NCBI RefSeq assembly: GCF_000497445.1
Contig: NZ_CM002285.1
Span: 782,770-804,675, forward strand
Source of the DNA: Streptomyces roseochromogenus subsp. oscitans DS 12.976
Lineage (GTDB): Bacteria > Actinomycetota > Actinomycetes > Streptomycetales > Streptomycetaceae
Direction of reading: 5' to 3'
Length of the DNA stretch: 21,906 nt
Shown: one piece after another, positions 6,707-13,444 of the stretch
Layout of the letters: each line of letters opens with the position of its first letter
Position numbering within the stretch: the first letter of the stretch is position 1
Notes under the pieces: model-generated
Database searches by the model: none
The model's input: the letters and a program-made list of their open reading frames with translations, nothing else
What the model was told of the DNA's origin: nothing
Translations under genes and position numbers: made by a program

Positions 6707-7372
6707 GTGGTGGTCTGGTCGCTGATCCGCCGGAGGCGGGCCGCGTCCGGGCTTCCCGTGCCCGGGCGGTGCCGGCCCGAGGCCGGTCGGCATGTCCTGG
6801 CCACCGAGCGGCTGTTGCTGTTCACGCCCCGCACCCGGCTGGACGTGGCCGCGGCGCTCGCCGCCTGCGCCGACGCCGAGGCCCAGCGCTGGCTCGGCAC
6901 CCAGGCGGACGAGGTCCTGCCCGATCCCGGCATGCGCAGGGCCCTGCTCGCCTGGCGGCCGGCCGGTGACGACGGCCGCCGGATGCCCAGGAAGCTGGCC
7001 CAGCCGTATGCGCCCGGCCCGGACGACCCGCTGCTCCTGGTCTGTGTGCGCAGATCGGACCTCGGCTACGCCGGTGCCCTCGAACTGGAGCACCGCACGG
7101 GCGAGATGGGCGGCTGGCTGGCCCCGGCCTGTCGCGGCCAGGGCTTGGGCGCGGAGCTGTTCCGCGCGGGCGCCAGGCTCGCGCACACCCATGCCGGACT
7201 GGCCACGGTCCGGGCCGGCGCGGAGCCCGGGAACACCGCGAGCCGCCGGGCCCTGGCCCATGCCGGATTCGTCCCGGACGAAGGGCCGGCCAGACAGACG
7301 CTGCCCGACGGCCGGGTGGTCGAGGCCGTCTGGCACCGACACGACAGCACGGCGGCTTCCCGCTGCCGTTGA
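6707..7372 (+). CDS. GNAT-family N-acetyltransferase (RimJ/RimL-like)
   Basis: About 221 residues. ATERLLLFTPRTRLDVAAAL is the typical opening of RimJ/RimL-type GNATs, and the acetyl-CoA binding motif A is LAPACRGQGLGAELF. It is followed by motif B (PGNTASRRALAHAGFVPDEG) and a C-terminal strand ending VVEAVWHRHD. The family transfers acetyl from acetyl-CoA to amines or protein N-termini; the substrate is unknown. No clear ribosome site exists: GTG 6707 is preferred for its GGGGG about 8 nt upstream, with GTG 6698 and 6710 as alternatives. The frame is open much further left through the low-complexity tract, but that part lacks coding character. A 43-bp gap separates it from the methyltransferase, so the two are probably co-transcribed. 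Confidence 0.82.
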   Translation: MVVWSLIRRRRAASGLPVPGRCRPEAGRHVLATERLLLFTPRTRLDVAAALAACADAEAQRWLGTQADEVLPDPGMRRALLAWRPAGDDGRRMPRKLAQPYAPGPDDPLLLVCVRRSDLGYAGALELEHRTGEMGGWLAPACRGQGLGAELFRAGARLAHTHAGLATVRAGAEPGNTASRRALAHAGFVPDEGPARQTLPDGRVVEAVWHRHDSTAASRCR

Positions 7373-7415
7373 CCATCCGCCACCCACCCCCCACCCACCC
7401 TCATGGAGAGCCGAC

Positions 7416-8231
7416 GTGACAGACACCGGATCCAGCACAGACACCGGATTCAGCCCGGAGCGGATCGCCACCGGCAAGCCGCACTCCGCCCGGATGTACG
7501 ACTGGTTCCTGGACGGTAAGGACCACTACCCGGTGGATGCCGAAGCCGCAAGCAAGGTGCTGGAGCTCTTCCCGGGCGCCAAGGACGCGGCCTGGGCCAA
7601 CCGGGAGTTCATGCACCGAGCCGCCCGCTTCGTCGCGCGCCTGGGCATCGACCAGTTCCTGGACGTGGGTACCGGCATCCCCACGGAGCCGAACCTGCAC
7701 CAGGTCGTGCAGGCGGTCGTCCCGAGCGCCCGGGTGGTGTACGCCGACAACGACCCGATCGTGCTGCGGCACGCCGAGGCCCTGCTGCACGGCACGCCCG
7801 AGGGGCGTACCGCCTATCTGCACGCCGACGTCCGCGAGCCGGAGCGGATCGTGGAGTACGCCCGCGAGCATCTGGACCTGACCCGGCCCGTCGGCCTGTC
7901 GCTGATCGCGCTGCTGCCGTTCGTCACCGACGAGCGGGACCCGTACGGTGTCGTCCGCACGCTCCTGGACCCCCTGCCCTCCGGCAGCCACCTGATCCTG
8001 TCCCACGGCAGCGCCGAGTTCGACCCGGAGGTCATGGAGCGCATCGAGGAGGTCTACCGCGCCGGCGGCACCCCGGTCCAGACGCGCACGCACGCCGAGG
8101 TGACCCGGTTCTTCGACGGCCTGGAACTGTGCGATCCGGGTGTCGTACCGGCCACGAGGTGGCACCCCGAGCCGGCGATGCGGGTCCGGCAGGAGCAGCC
8201 GGTGTACGTCGGGGTGGCCCGCAAACCCTGA
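7416..8231 (+). CDS. SAM-dependent methyltransferase, SAV2177 / DUF574 family (copy 2)
   Basis: A 271-residue paralogue of the product at 2896-3726. The family signature is HSARMYDWFLDGKDHYPVD, motif I is FLDVGTGIPT at 81-90, and the strand-2 motif is VYADNDPIVL. The spacing of these motifs is identical in the two copies. The later part, LPFVTDERDPYGVVRTLLDP and GSHLILSHGSAEF, also aligns with copy 1. Where copy 1 has GGKDYYPAD, this one has DGKDHYPVD. GTG 7416 is set by GGAGAG at 5-nt spacing. It lies behind a GNAT gene, and its stop abuts a headless second GNAT relic, so the original operon may have been GNAT-methyltransferase-GNAT. There is no XRE regulator beside this copy. Confidence 0.93.
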   Translation: MTDTGSSTDTGFSPERIATGKPHSARMYDWFLDGKDHYPVDAEAASKVLELFPGAKDAAWANREFMHRAARFVARLGIDQFLDVGTGIPTEPNLHQVVQAVVPSARVVYADNDPIVLRHAEALLHGTPEGRTAYLHADVREPERIVEYAREHLDLTRPVGLSLIALLPFVTDERDPYGVVRTLLDPLPSGSHLILSHGSAEFDPEVMERIEEVYRAGGTPVQTRTHAEVTRFFDGLELCDPGVVPATRWHPEPAMRVRQEQPVYVGVARKP

Positions 8232-8605
8232 CCCCCGAGGAGCTGACACTCCACCCCCTCGGCTTCGACCGCCTGGCCGCCGTCGAGCAGCGCGCCGACT
8301 GGGGCTGTCTGGAGTGGATCGCCGTCGACCCCGCCTGTCAGGGGCGCGGGGTGGCGTCCCGGCTGGTGAAGGAGTGCTGTGCGCGGCCGGCGGCGGCCGG
8401 GGCGGTGTGCGTGGTCACGGACGTGGAGCGGTGCAACACCGCCTCCGCCGAGCTGATGCGCCGCAACGGCTTCGCGGAGGAGGCCACCGTCAGCCTCTTG
8501 GTACGGCCGCTCACCGAGAGCACCGGCAGCGGCTCGGGGCGGGCCCGTGACGCCTCCGCGCCCCGCCGCCGCCTCCCCCGGGCGGCGGCCGAACGGGTGC
8601 GCTGA
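8232..8605 (+). pseudogene. C-terminal half of a GNAT acetyltransferase (headless relic)
   Basis: The frame running from before the methyltransferase stop to 8605 encodes the second half of a GNAT domain. DWGCLEWIAVDPACQGRG is the beta-4/motif A region, followed by ASRLVKECC, VVTDVERCNTASAELMRR and NGFAEEATVSLLVRPL. The first half of the fold is missing, and no start codon with a ribosome site exists in frame; the nearest ATG (8129) lies 103 bp inside the methyltransferase gene. After LLVRPL the sequence becomes Arg/Gly/Ser-rich, so the real C-terminus is probably near 8520 and the rest is run-on. It overlaps the opposite-strand ORF at 8338-8907. Confidence 0.6.
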
Positions 8606-8907
8606 GTCCGACCGCGCGAGGGGCCGGACCCCTTGCGAGGGCTCAGCCCCGGGCGCCGCGTGTGGGTGTCCAACGCCTCGGCCGCGGTGCGCAGTTGCTC
8701 CGCCGCGGTGGTGCAGGCGGCGGCCTGCCGCTCCAGCGCGGGCGGGCTCCCCTCGGGGGCCACCGGACAGCCGCTGAGCGTGGCCGCGGTGGCGAGCAGT
8801 TGGCGGGCGTAGCCGCCCATGAAGTCGGCGTCGGCCCGCAAGGTGCCGACGTGCGTGAGGAGTTCACCGGCAGGGGCCGCGGTCGCTCGAGGATACTCGG
8901 TCACCAC
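8338..8907 (-). CDS. Small helical protein, unrecognised; C-terminus probably run-on
   Basis: GTG 8907 follows AGGAG at 5-nt spacing. The first 85-95 residues have strong Streptomyces codon bias and read as amphipathic helices (GELLTHVGTLRADADFMGG, ARQLLATAATL, LERQAAACTTAAEQLRTAAEA), perhaps a small coiled-coil or helical-hairpin protein. From about residue 95 the sequence turns into Arg/Ser-rich text, and from 8605 leftward it is simply antisense to the GNAT relic. The genuine gene therefore probably ended near 8600 and lost its stop, possibly in the event that beheaded the GNAT gene. No family is recognised. The AUG-proximal half is the credible part. Confidence 0.45.
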   Translation of the reverse strand: MVTEYPRATAAPAGELLTHVGTLRADADFMGGYARQLLATAATLSGCPVAPEGSPPALERQAAACTTAAEQLRTAAEALDTHTRRPGLSPRKGSGPSRGRTQRTRSAAARGRRRRGAEASRARPEPLPVLSVSGRTKRLTVASSAKPLRRISSAEAVLHRSTSVTTHTAPAAAGRAQHSFTSRDATPRP

Positions 8908-8941
8908 GGCAGCTCCTGCGTGACGGGATACGGAAGGACGT

Positions 8942-9530
8942 CAGCGCGGCAGCACGGCGTCGACGCGCCTGGCCGGCCAGGGGTTCGGCCGCCGCGTTGT
9001 CCAGCCACGGCCGGACGCCGGTGCCAGGGTGCAGCCGCAGCCTGCCGTGGGTCCGGACGAGGGTGCGTACGGCGCTCTCGCCCCGGCGCCCGTAGAGGCC
9101 CCGGTCGGCCTCCGCACAGCGGACGCCCGGTCCGAGCCGGCCCTCGACGCGGAGCCCGAGGTCGCGGGACCGGACGTCGATCTCCCGGTGGCATCCCGTG
9201 CGGCCGGCGCCGCGGCGTTCCTGAGCCGCAGCGAGGTGACGGCGACCAGCGCGGCGAGGCTCTCCCGGCCCGGCACCGCACCGGCCGCGCCGAGCACCTG
9301 GCACATACCCTGCGGCGCGGTGATCGCCGCGCCGCCCAGGCCCGCTTGTTCGTCAGGGCTCGCAGCAGCGAACACCGTGCGGCGAGACCGGTACGGGGAC
9401 GGCGGCGCGTGACGGCGGTGAGAGGAGGTGCGAACAGCGTGGTACCGGTGCGCGCGGACACCGCGCGAATGCCCTCGGCGACCTCCACCACGTCCCGCGC
9501 CGGCCGCCACAGGTGACGGGCCACGGTCGC
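8942..9530 (-). pseudogene. Unrecognised gene broken into three reading frames
   Basis: Reading leftward, strong G/C-ending codon bias appears successively in three frames. Segment A (9524-9408) reads VARHLWRPARDVVEVAEGIR and then SARTGTTLFAPPLTAV. Segment B (9375-9198) reads DEQAGLGGAAITAPQGM and GRESLAALVAVTSLRLRN. Segment C (9184-8942) reads EIDVRSRDLGLRVEGRLGPG and RTLVRTHGRLRLHPGTG. No single ORF covers them, so at least two frameshifts are needed. Bias in segment A extends upstream of GTG 9524 without a start. The product cannot be named; the segments do not show a catalytic motif I can identify. The rest of the 9531-9651 gap carries a short ATCGAAG direct repeat and no gene. Confidence 0.4.
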
Positions 9531-9651
9531 GCCGTTGGGACGCGATCCGGTCCCCTCGTCCGCCGTACATCGAAGATCGAAGAAGGCTGGAAGAGGGCCG
9601 ACAGAGTGGTCTGCGGGCAGGGCAGGGCGGGCCTCTGCACGGGACGGGTGC

Positions 9652-10110
9652 TCAGGCGCCCGGCATCAGGCCCGCCGCGACCGTCGCCCCGAGCTCCCAG
9701 CACGCCTCGGTGTCGGCCTTGCCGGGCTCACCGGTGACGGTCACCGCGTCGGCGGCGCGCCGCCAGCCGAGGCCGGTGGTGACGGCCTCGATGGCGCGGA
9801 CGGCACCGGTGACGTCGTTCCCGCCGTGGACGTAGTAGCCGAACGGCCGGCCGCGGGTCTCGTCCAGGCACGGGTAGTAGATCTGGTCGAAGAAATGCTT
9901 CAGCGCGCCGGACATATAGCCGAGGTTCGCCGGAGTGCCCAGCAGATAGCCGTCGGCTTCCAGGACGTCGGAGGCGGTTGCGGACAGGGCCGCCCGCCGT
10001 ACGACGCGGACGCCCTCGATCTCCGGTGTGGTGGCGCCGGAGACGACGGCCTCGAACAGCGCCTGGCAGTTGGGCGACGGGGTGTGATGGACGATCAGCA
10101 AGGTAGGCAC
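9652..10110 (-). CDS. Flavodoxin-like / NADPH-dependent FMN reductase family protein
   Basis: A 152-residue single-domain flavodoxin fold. TLLIVHHTPSPNCQALFEAV is the first strand plus the phosphate-binding loop, and LGTPANLGYMSGALKHFFDQ is the loop and helix that cover the isoalloxazine ring in this family. It continues to YYVHGGNDVTGAVRAIEAV. Such proteins bind FMN and pass electrons from NAD(P)H to quinones, azo compounds or iron chelates, or act as electron carriers. GTG 10110 is chosen over the upstream frame to 10191, since the fold starts immediately and AGGG lies about 8 nt upstream. It is divergent from the two-domain GNAT gene across about 100 bp. Confidence 0.88.
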   Translation of the reverse strand: MPTLLIVHHTPSPNCQALFEAVVSGATTPEIEGVRVVRRAALSATASDVLEADGYLLGTPANLGYMSGALKHFFDQIYYPCLDETRGRPFGYYVHGGNDVTGAVRAIEAVTTGLGWRRAADAVTVTGEPGKADTEACWELGATVAAGLMPGA

Positions 10111-10213
10111 ACCCCGCACCCTGCCGTGCGCCCGCGGCGCCTCGCAAACGGCGGGCGTGACAGAGGGCGCGGCGGGGTAGACGCTGTGCACGGGAAGGAC
10201 GGGAGGGGCTGCC

Positions 10214-11140
10214 GTGACCAGCGTGGGTGCACGCGTCTCCGCTCTTCGCCCGCCGTGGCTGCCGGCCGGCTACGGGTGCCGCGCGGCGACCACCGCCGAT
10301 GTGGACGCGATCCACCATCTGGTCGCCGCGTACGAAAGCGCGCTGCACGGCCGCCCCACGACCGGCGCCGACCAGCTCGCCACCGAGCTGTCCCTGCCCG
10401 GCACGCTGCTCGTGCACGACGACGCGGGCCGGCTGGTCGCCTGCTGCTGGGTGAAGGGACGGCGGGCCAGGTTACTTGTGCTCCCCGGCCACCGGGAGCG
10501 GGATCTCGGCAGCGGACTGCTCGACTGGGCCGAGACCCGGGCCCGGCGGGCGGGCAGCGACCGGCTCGCCCTGACGGTCTCCGACGCCGATCACGCCGCG
10601 ATCGCGCTCCTGCGGACCGGCGGGTACTCCCGGCTGGTCACTGAGTGGCTGCTCGAGATCGCGCTGCCGCACGAACCCGACGTGCCCGATCCGCCGGCGG
10701 GCATCACCGTACGACCGTTCCGGCACGGCGACGAACAGGCCGCGTACCAGCTCACCGAGGACGCGTTCGACGAGTGGCAGCCACGGCGGAAGACCTACGC
10801 GGAATGGGCCCGGCACACCGTCGAACGCGCCACGTTCCTGCCGGCGGCATCGCCGGTGGCCCTCGCCGGCGACCGGATGGTCGGGGCCGTGCTGTCACTC
10901 GACGTGCCGGGTCATGGCGAGGGATATGTGGAGCGGGTCGCGGTACGGCGTGACCACCGCGACCGGGGCATCGCCCGCACGCTGCTGTGGGAGGCGTTCC
11001 GCGCCTTCCACCGCCGAGGCAGACCTGCCTGCACGCTGTGGACGCACTCCGGCACGGGCGCGCTCTCGCTGTACGTGCGGCTCGGCATGACAGTCCGGCG
11101 CAGCTCCACGGTCTACTGCAGGGCACTCGTCACCGACTGA
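10214..11140 (+). CDS. Two-domain GNAT acetyltransferase with an in-frame TTA codon
   Basis: A 308-residue protein with two tandem GNAT folds, as in mycothiol synthase-type proteins. The first (about 20-150) has a weakly conserved motif A (LVLPGHRERDLGSGLLDWA). The second (about 163-305) is canonical: ITVRPFRHGDEQAAYQLTED, VERVAVRRDHRDRGIARTLL and a C-terminal LYVRLGMTVRRSSTVYCRAL. The first copy may be structural and the second catalytic. GTG 10214 follows GGGAGGGG at 5-nt spacing. Codon 10472-10474 is TTA, the rare leucine codon read by bldA tRNA in Streptomyces; I found no other in-frame TTA in the window, so translation is probably restricted to development or late growth. Its substrate is unknown. 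Confidence 0.9.
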   Translation: MTSVGARVSALRPPWLPAGYGCRAATTADVDAIHHLVAAYESALHGRPTTGADQLATELSLPGTLLVHDDAGRLVACCWVKGRRARLLVLPGHRERDLGSGLLDWAETRARRAGSDRLALTVSDADHAAIALLRTGGYSRLVTEWLLEIALPHEPDVPDPPAGITVRPFRHGDEQAAYQLTEDAFDEWQPRRKTYAEWARHTVERATFLPAASPVALAGDRMVGAVLSLDVPGHGEGYVERVAVRRDHRDRGIARTLLWEAFRAFHRRGRPACTLWTHSGTGALSLYVRLGMTVRRSSTVYCRALVTD

Positions 11141-11162
11141 GTTGTCCTGAGGGTCGCTCAGT
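11136..11162. terminator. Small inverted repeat holding both convergent stop codons
   Basis: ACTGAG (11136-11141) and CTCAGT (11157-11162) are perfect 6-bp arms. One contains the TGA of the GNAT gene and the other the TGA of the leftward DUF1996 gene. The genes are only 17 bp apart. As a terminator it is weak. Confidence 0.4.
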
Positions 11163-13149
11163 AGCGGAGGCGCCTGGCCCTGAGCAGCATGATCAGGCCC
11201 GACATGGCGAGCAGGGTGCCGAGGGCCGCGGGCCACAGGTGAGCACCGGTCTCCGCCAGCGCACCCTGCTTTCCCTGCGGTTGGGGCTGTGTGGCGGCGG
11301 GCGGGACGTATCCGGCGGCGGTGGGCTGGACGGGGGCGGACTGGGTGGACCGGGTCGGCTCGGGCGACTGACTCGACCGGGTGGGGGTGGGCCGTGCCGA
11401 TTCGGTGGCGCGGTGCCGCGTGTGATCGGACTTCGCGGTGTGGTCCTGCTGCGGAGCCTGGTCCTGTTTGCTGGTGCGGCCCGGTGTGGTCGTCGCGTCG
11501 GTCCTGGGTTGCTCGCTGGGCCGGGAGGCCGAGGATGCCGAGGCGGATGCGGAGGCGGCGGTGCCGCCGGGCTGCTCCGTCGTACCGTCGCCCGGGGCGG
11601 CCGTCGTGTCCGAGCCCGGACTCGCCGTGGGCGTCGCCGTCGTACCGGAGCCGTCACCACCGGGTCCGCAGGTGCGGCCGGAGTTGATGCAGTCGACCAT
11701 CTCGCGCATCAGGCTCTCGTCGAAGACGTTGATGAAGTCGCCGTGGTCGGTGACGGGCTTGTGCAATTGCTCGGGGAAGGAGTCGATCGCGAAGAGCGGG
11801 GCCGTACGGCCGCCGTCCTGGAGGCTGGGCGCCCGGACGTCGTAGACGAGGCGCTGCACCAGCTGCGGAATGGCTTGGAAGCCCGCCGGGCAGGAGCCGT
11901 CGGGGGCGGTGAAGGCCACGTGGGTACGGTGGTTGGCGCTGTCGATGTTGCGGCCGTCCCAGCAGCTCTGGAACCGGAAGGTGCGCACCACGTCGCTGCC
12001 CGGCGGACACAGCGGGTACTTGTCCTTCAGCTGCCGGTCCTCGTAACCGGTGCAGCTCCAGGAGGCGTTGGCGTTGCCGGGGCCGTTGACGAAGGCCTTG
12101 GCGTCGCCGGTGATGATGCGCAGCAGGCGCGGCATGGCGGTGACTTTGCCGCGCGGGTTGCCCTCGAACGTCAGCGTGACCTGCTTGGGGGTGACGATCT
12201 GGCCCGCGTTGCCCTCCGTGCCACCGCCCGGGGATCCGGCGTCCCGCTCCTGGGTGCCGTTCTGCAGGCGCAGCACCGGCCAGTAGTACGAGGACTTGTC
12301 GCCCTGGTCGGCACAGCTCGTCCTGGCGTTCGCCAGGTCGTCGTCGCTGGCGAAGGCGTTGTTGCCCTGGTTGCCGACGTAGTCGTGGAAGTGGTGGGCG
12401 CCGTTGGAGACACCGGGGGCGACGATCACGTTGTCCGAGTTGAACAGGCCGTTCGCGTTGACACCGCAGTCAGAGGTGAAGCTGCCGCGCGAGGCGTCGG
12501 TCTGCTGGGGCGGGTTCGACTCGTCGGGCTGTACGGAGGTGATGTCCGCGTAGTCGGAGACGACGGGTCCGTTGCCGGCCTGGCCGGCGCCGTTCTGCTG
12601 GGCGCCCTGGGTCGCGGCGGGGGAACTCGGCGCGGTGGAGGCGGTGGCCTGGTCGCCGTTGTCCGTGCCGTCGGCGCCGGGGCGCAGCGTGCAGGCGGCC
12701 AGGGCGTCCAGGCCCTGCGCGGGTTGCCCGGCCCGGTCGAGGGCGTCGGATATCCGCCCGATGGCCGCGGCCCGCTTCTCCTTCAGCGGGTTCATGATCG
12801 TGTCGTCGACGGGGCCGGAGTCCTGGCCGGCGGACCGCCCCGTCTGCTGGAGTTGCTGGTAGGCCGCCGCCGTCTGCCGGTCCAGCAGGGCGAGTTCGCG
12901 GTCGACGTCGGGACGGGCCGTGTCCGGTACGGCGGTCAGCCGACTGCCGACGTCGGGGCAGTCGATCGTGGTCATGCCCGCGGACAGGACGTGCCCGGTT
13001 CCGTTCGTGCCGGACCCGTCACCCCAGTTCTCGGTCGCCGAGGCGTAGACGTTCGCGGCGACGAGGCCGCCTCCGCCCAGCATCAGAGCCACCGCTGCGA
13101 AGGTCGCGCGTCGTGCGCCGGTCGGGCGTCTGCGCCTGTTCCGTACCAA
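11158..13149 (-). CDS. Secreted DUF1996 protein with LAETG sortase-E cell-wall anchor
   Basis: A 663-residue exported protein. Residues 1-40 form a signal peptide (RNRRRRPTGARR, then AAVALMLGGGGLVAANVYASA). Residues 60-155 are helical, followed by a Gln/Ala/Ser linker. The DUF1996 domain spans about 222-495 and includes HHFHDYVGN at 252-260, MPRLLRIITGDAKAF, WSCTGYEDR, FQSCWDGRN and HRTHVAFTAPDGSCPAGF, with paired Cys and conserved His. A long Ser/Thr/Pro-rich linker (about 500-625) leads to LAETG at 631-635, a hydrophobic segment and a basic tail RARRLRY, the C-terminal sorting signal used by class E sortases. The start is TTG 13149, with GGGGA 5 nt upstream. DUF1996 function is not established; wall display is inferred from the sorting signal. 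Confidence 0.93.
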   Translation of the reverse strand: MVRNRRRRPTGARRATFAAVALMLGGGGLVAANVYASATENWGDGSGTNGTGHVLSAGMTTIDCPDVGSRLTAVPDTARPDVDRELALLDRQTAAAYQQLQQTGRSAGQDSGPVDDTIMNPLKEKRAAAIGRISDALDRAGQPAQGLDALAACTLRPGADGTDNGDQATASTAPSSPAATQGAQQNGAGQAGNGPVVSDYADITSVQPDESNPPQQTDASRGSFTSDCGVNANGLFNSDNVIVAPGVSNGAHHFHDYVGNQGNNAFASDDDLANARTSCADQGDKSSYYWPVLRLQNGTQERDAGSPGGGTEGNAGQIVTPKQVTLTFEGNPRGKVTAMPRLLRIITGDAKAFVNGPGNANASWSCTGYEDRQLKDKYPLCPPGSDVVRTFRFQSCWDGRNIDSANHRTHVAFTAPDGSCPAGFQAIPQLVQRLVYDVRAPSLQDGGRTAPLFAIDSFPEQLHKPVTDHGDFINVFDESLMREMVDCINSGRTCGPGGDGSGTTATPTASPGSDTTAAPGDGTTEQPGGTAASASASASSASRPSEQPRTDATTTPGRTSKQDQAPQQDHTAKSDHTRHRATESARPTPTRSSQSPEPTRSTQSAPVQPTAAGYVPPAATQPQPQGKQGALAETGAHLWPAALGTLLAMSGLIMLLRARRLRY

Positions 13150-13444
13150 GGTCGTCCCCTGCGTGTTGTGTGTGCCGGTCGGGCATGGAGCTCCCCGGCT
13201 TCATACGGAGGGCGGCACCGATGTGTTCAACAGAATCGCGAATTCACCCGGACCTCACAGGGAAACGCGGTTTTCGCCTCTTCCCTCTCGAACATCATCG
13301 CGAACATCACAATTACGTATCGGACATTCCACGCCTCAACCTTCACACGAGGTACACACGTTGGCTAGGTTGACGCGAGGCCGCCCGGCACTCGGATGAG
13401 TCCGGACGTGACGGCCCAACTGCCCTGCGGGGCAAGGAAGGAGC
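13150..13444. promoter_or_regulatory. Divergent control region between DUF1996 and NlpC/P60 genes
   Basis: A 295-bp gap with no supported gene. The middle (about 13220-13350) is AT-richer than its surroundings, as expected for divergent promoters. Near the NlpC/P60 gene, CCGGCACTC and GAGTCCGG (13385-13405 region) can pair with one bulge. TGCCC (13421-13425) and GGGCA (13430-13434) form a small hairpin just before the ribosome binding site at 13434-13443. Confidence 0.45.

Noticed and set aside
8950..8990. DNAAAE string reminiscent of an IS3-type transposase
   Set aside because: The surrounding residues do not fit the DDE domain and no inverted repeats or target duplications are visible.
8662..9516. 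Long plus-strand frame across the decay zone
   Set aside because: It is Arg/Gly-rich with poor codon bias and lies opposite segments with better coding character.
13385..13430. Hammerhead-like string GGATGAGTCCGGAC before the NlpC/P60 gene
   Set aside because: The conserved CUGAUGA and GAAA cores are not both present and the third stem is missing.
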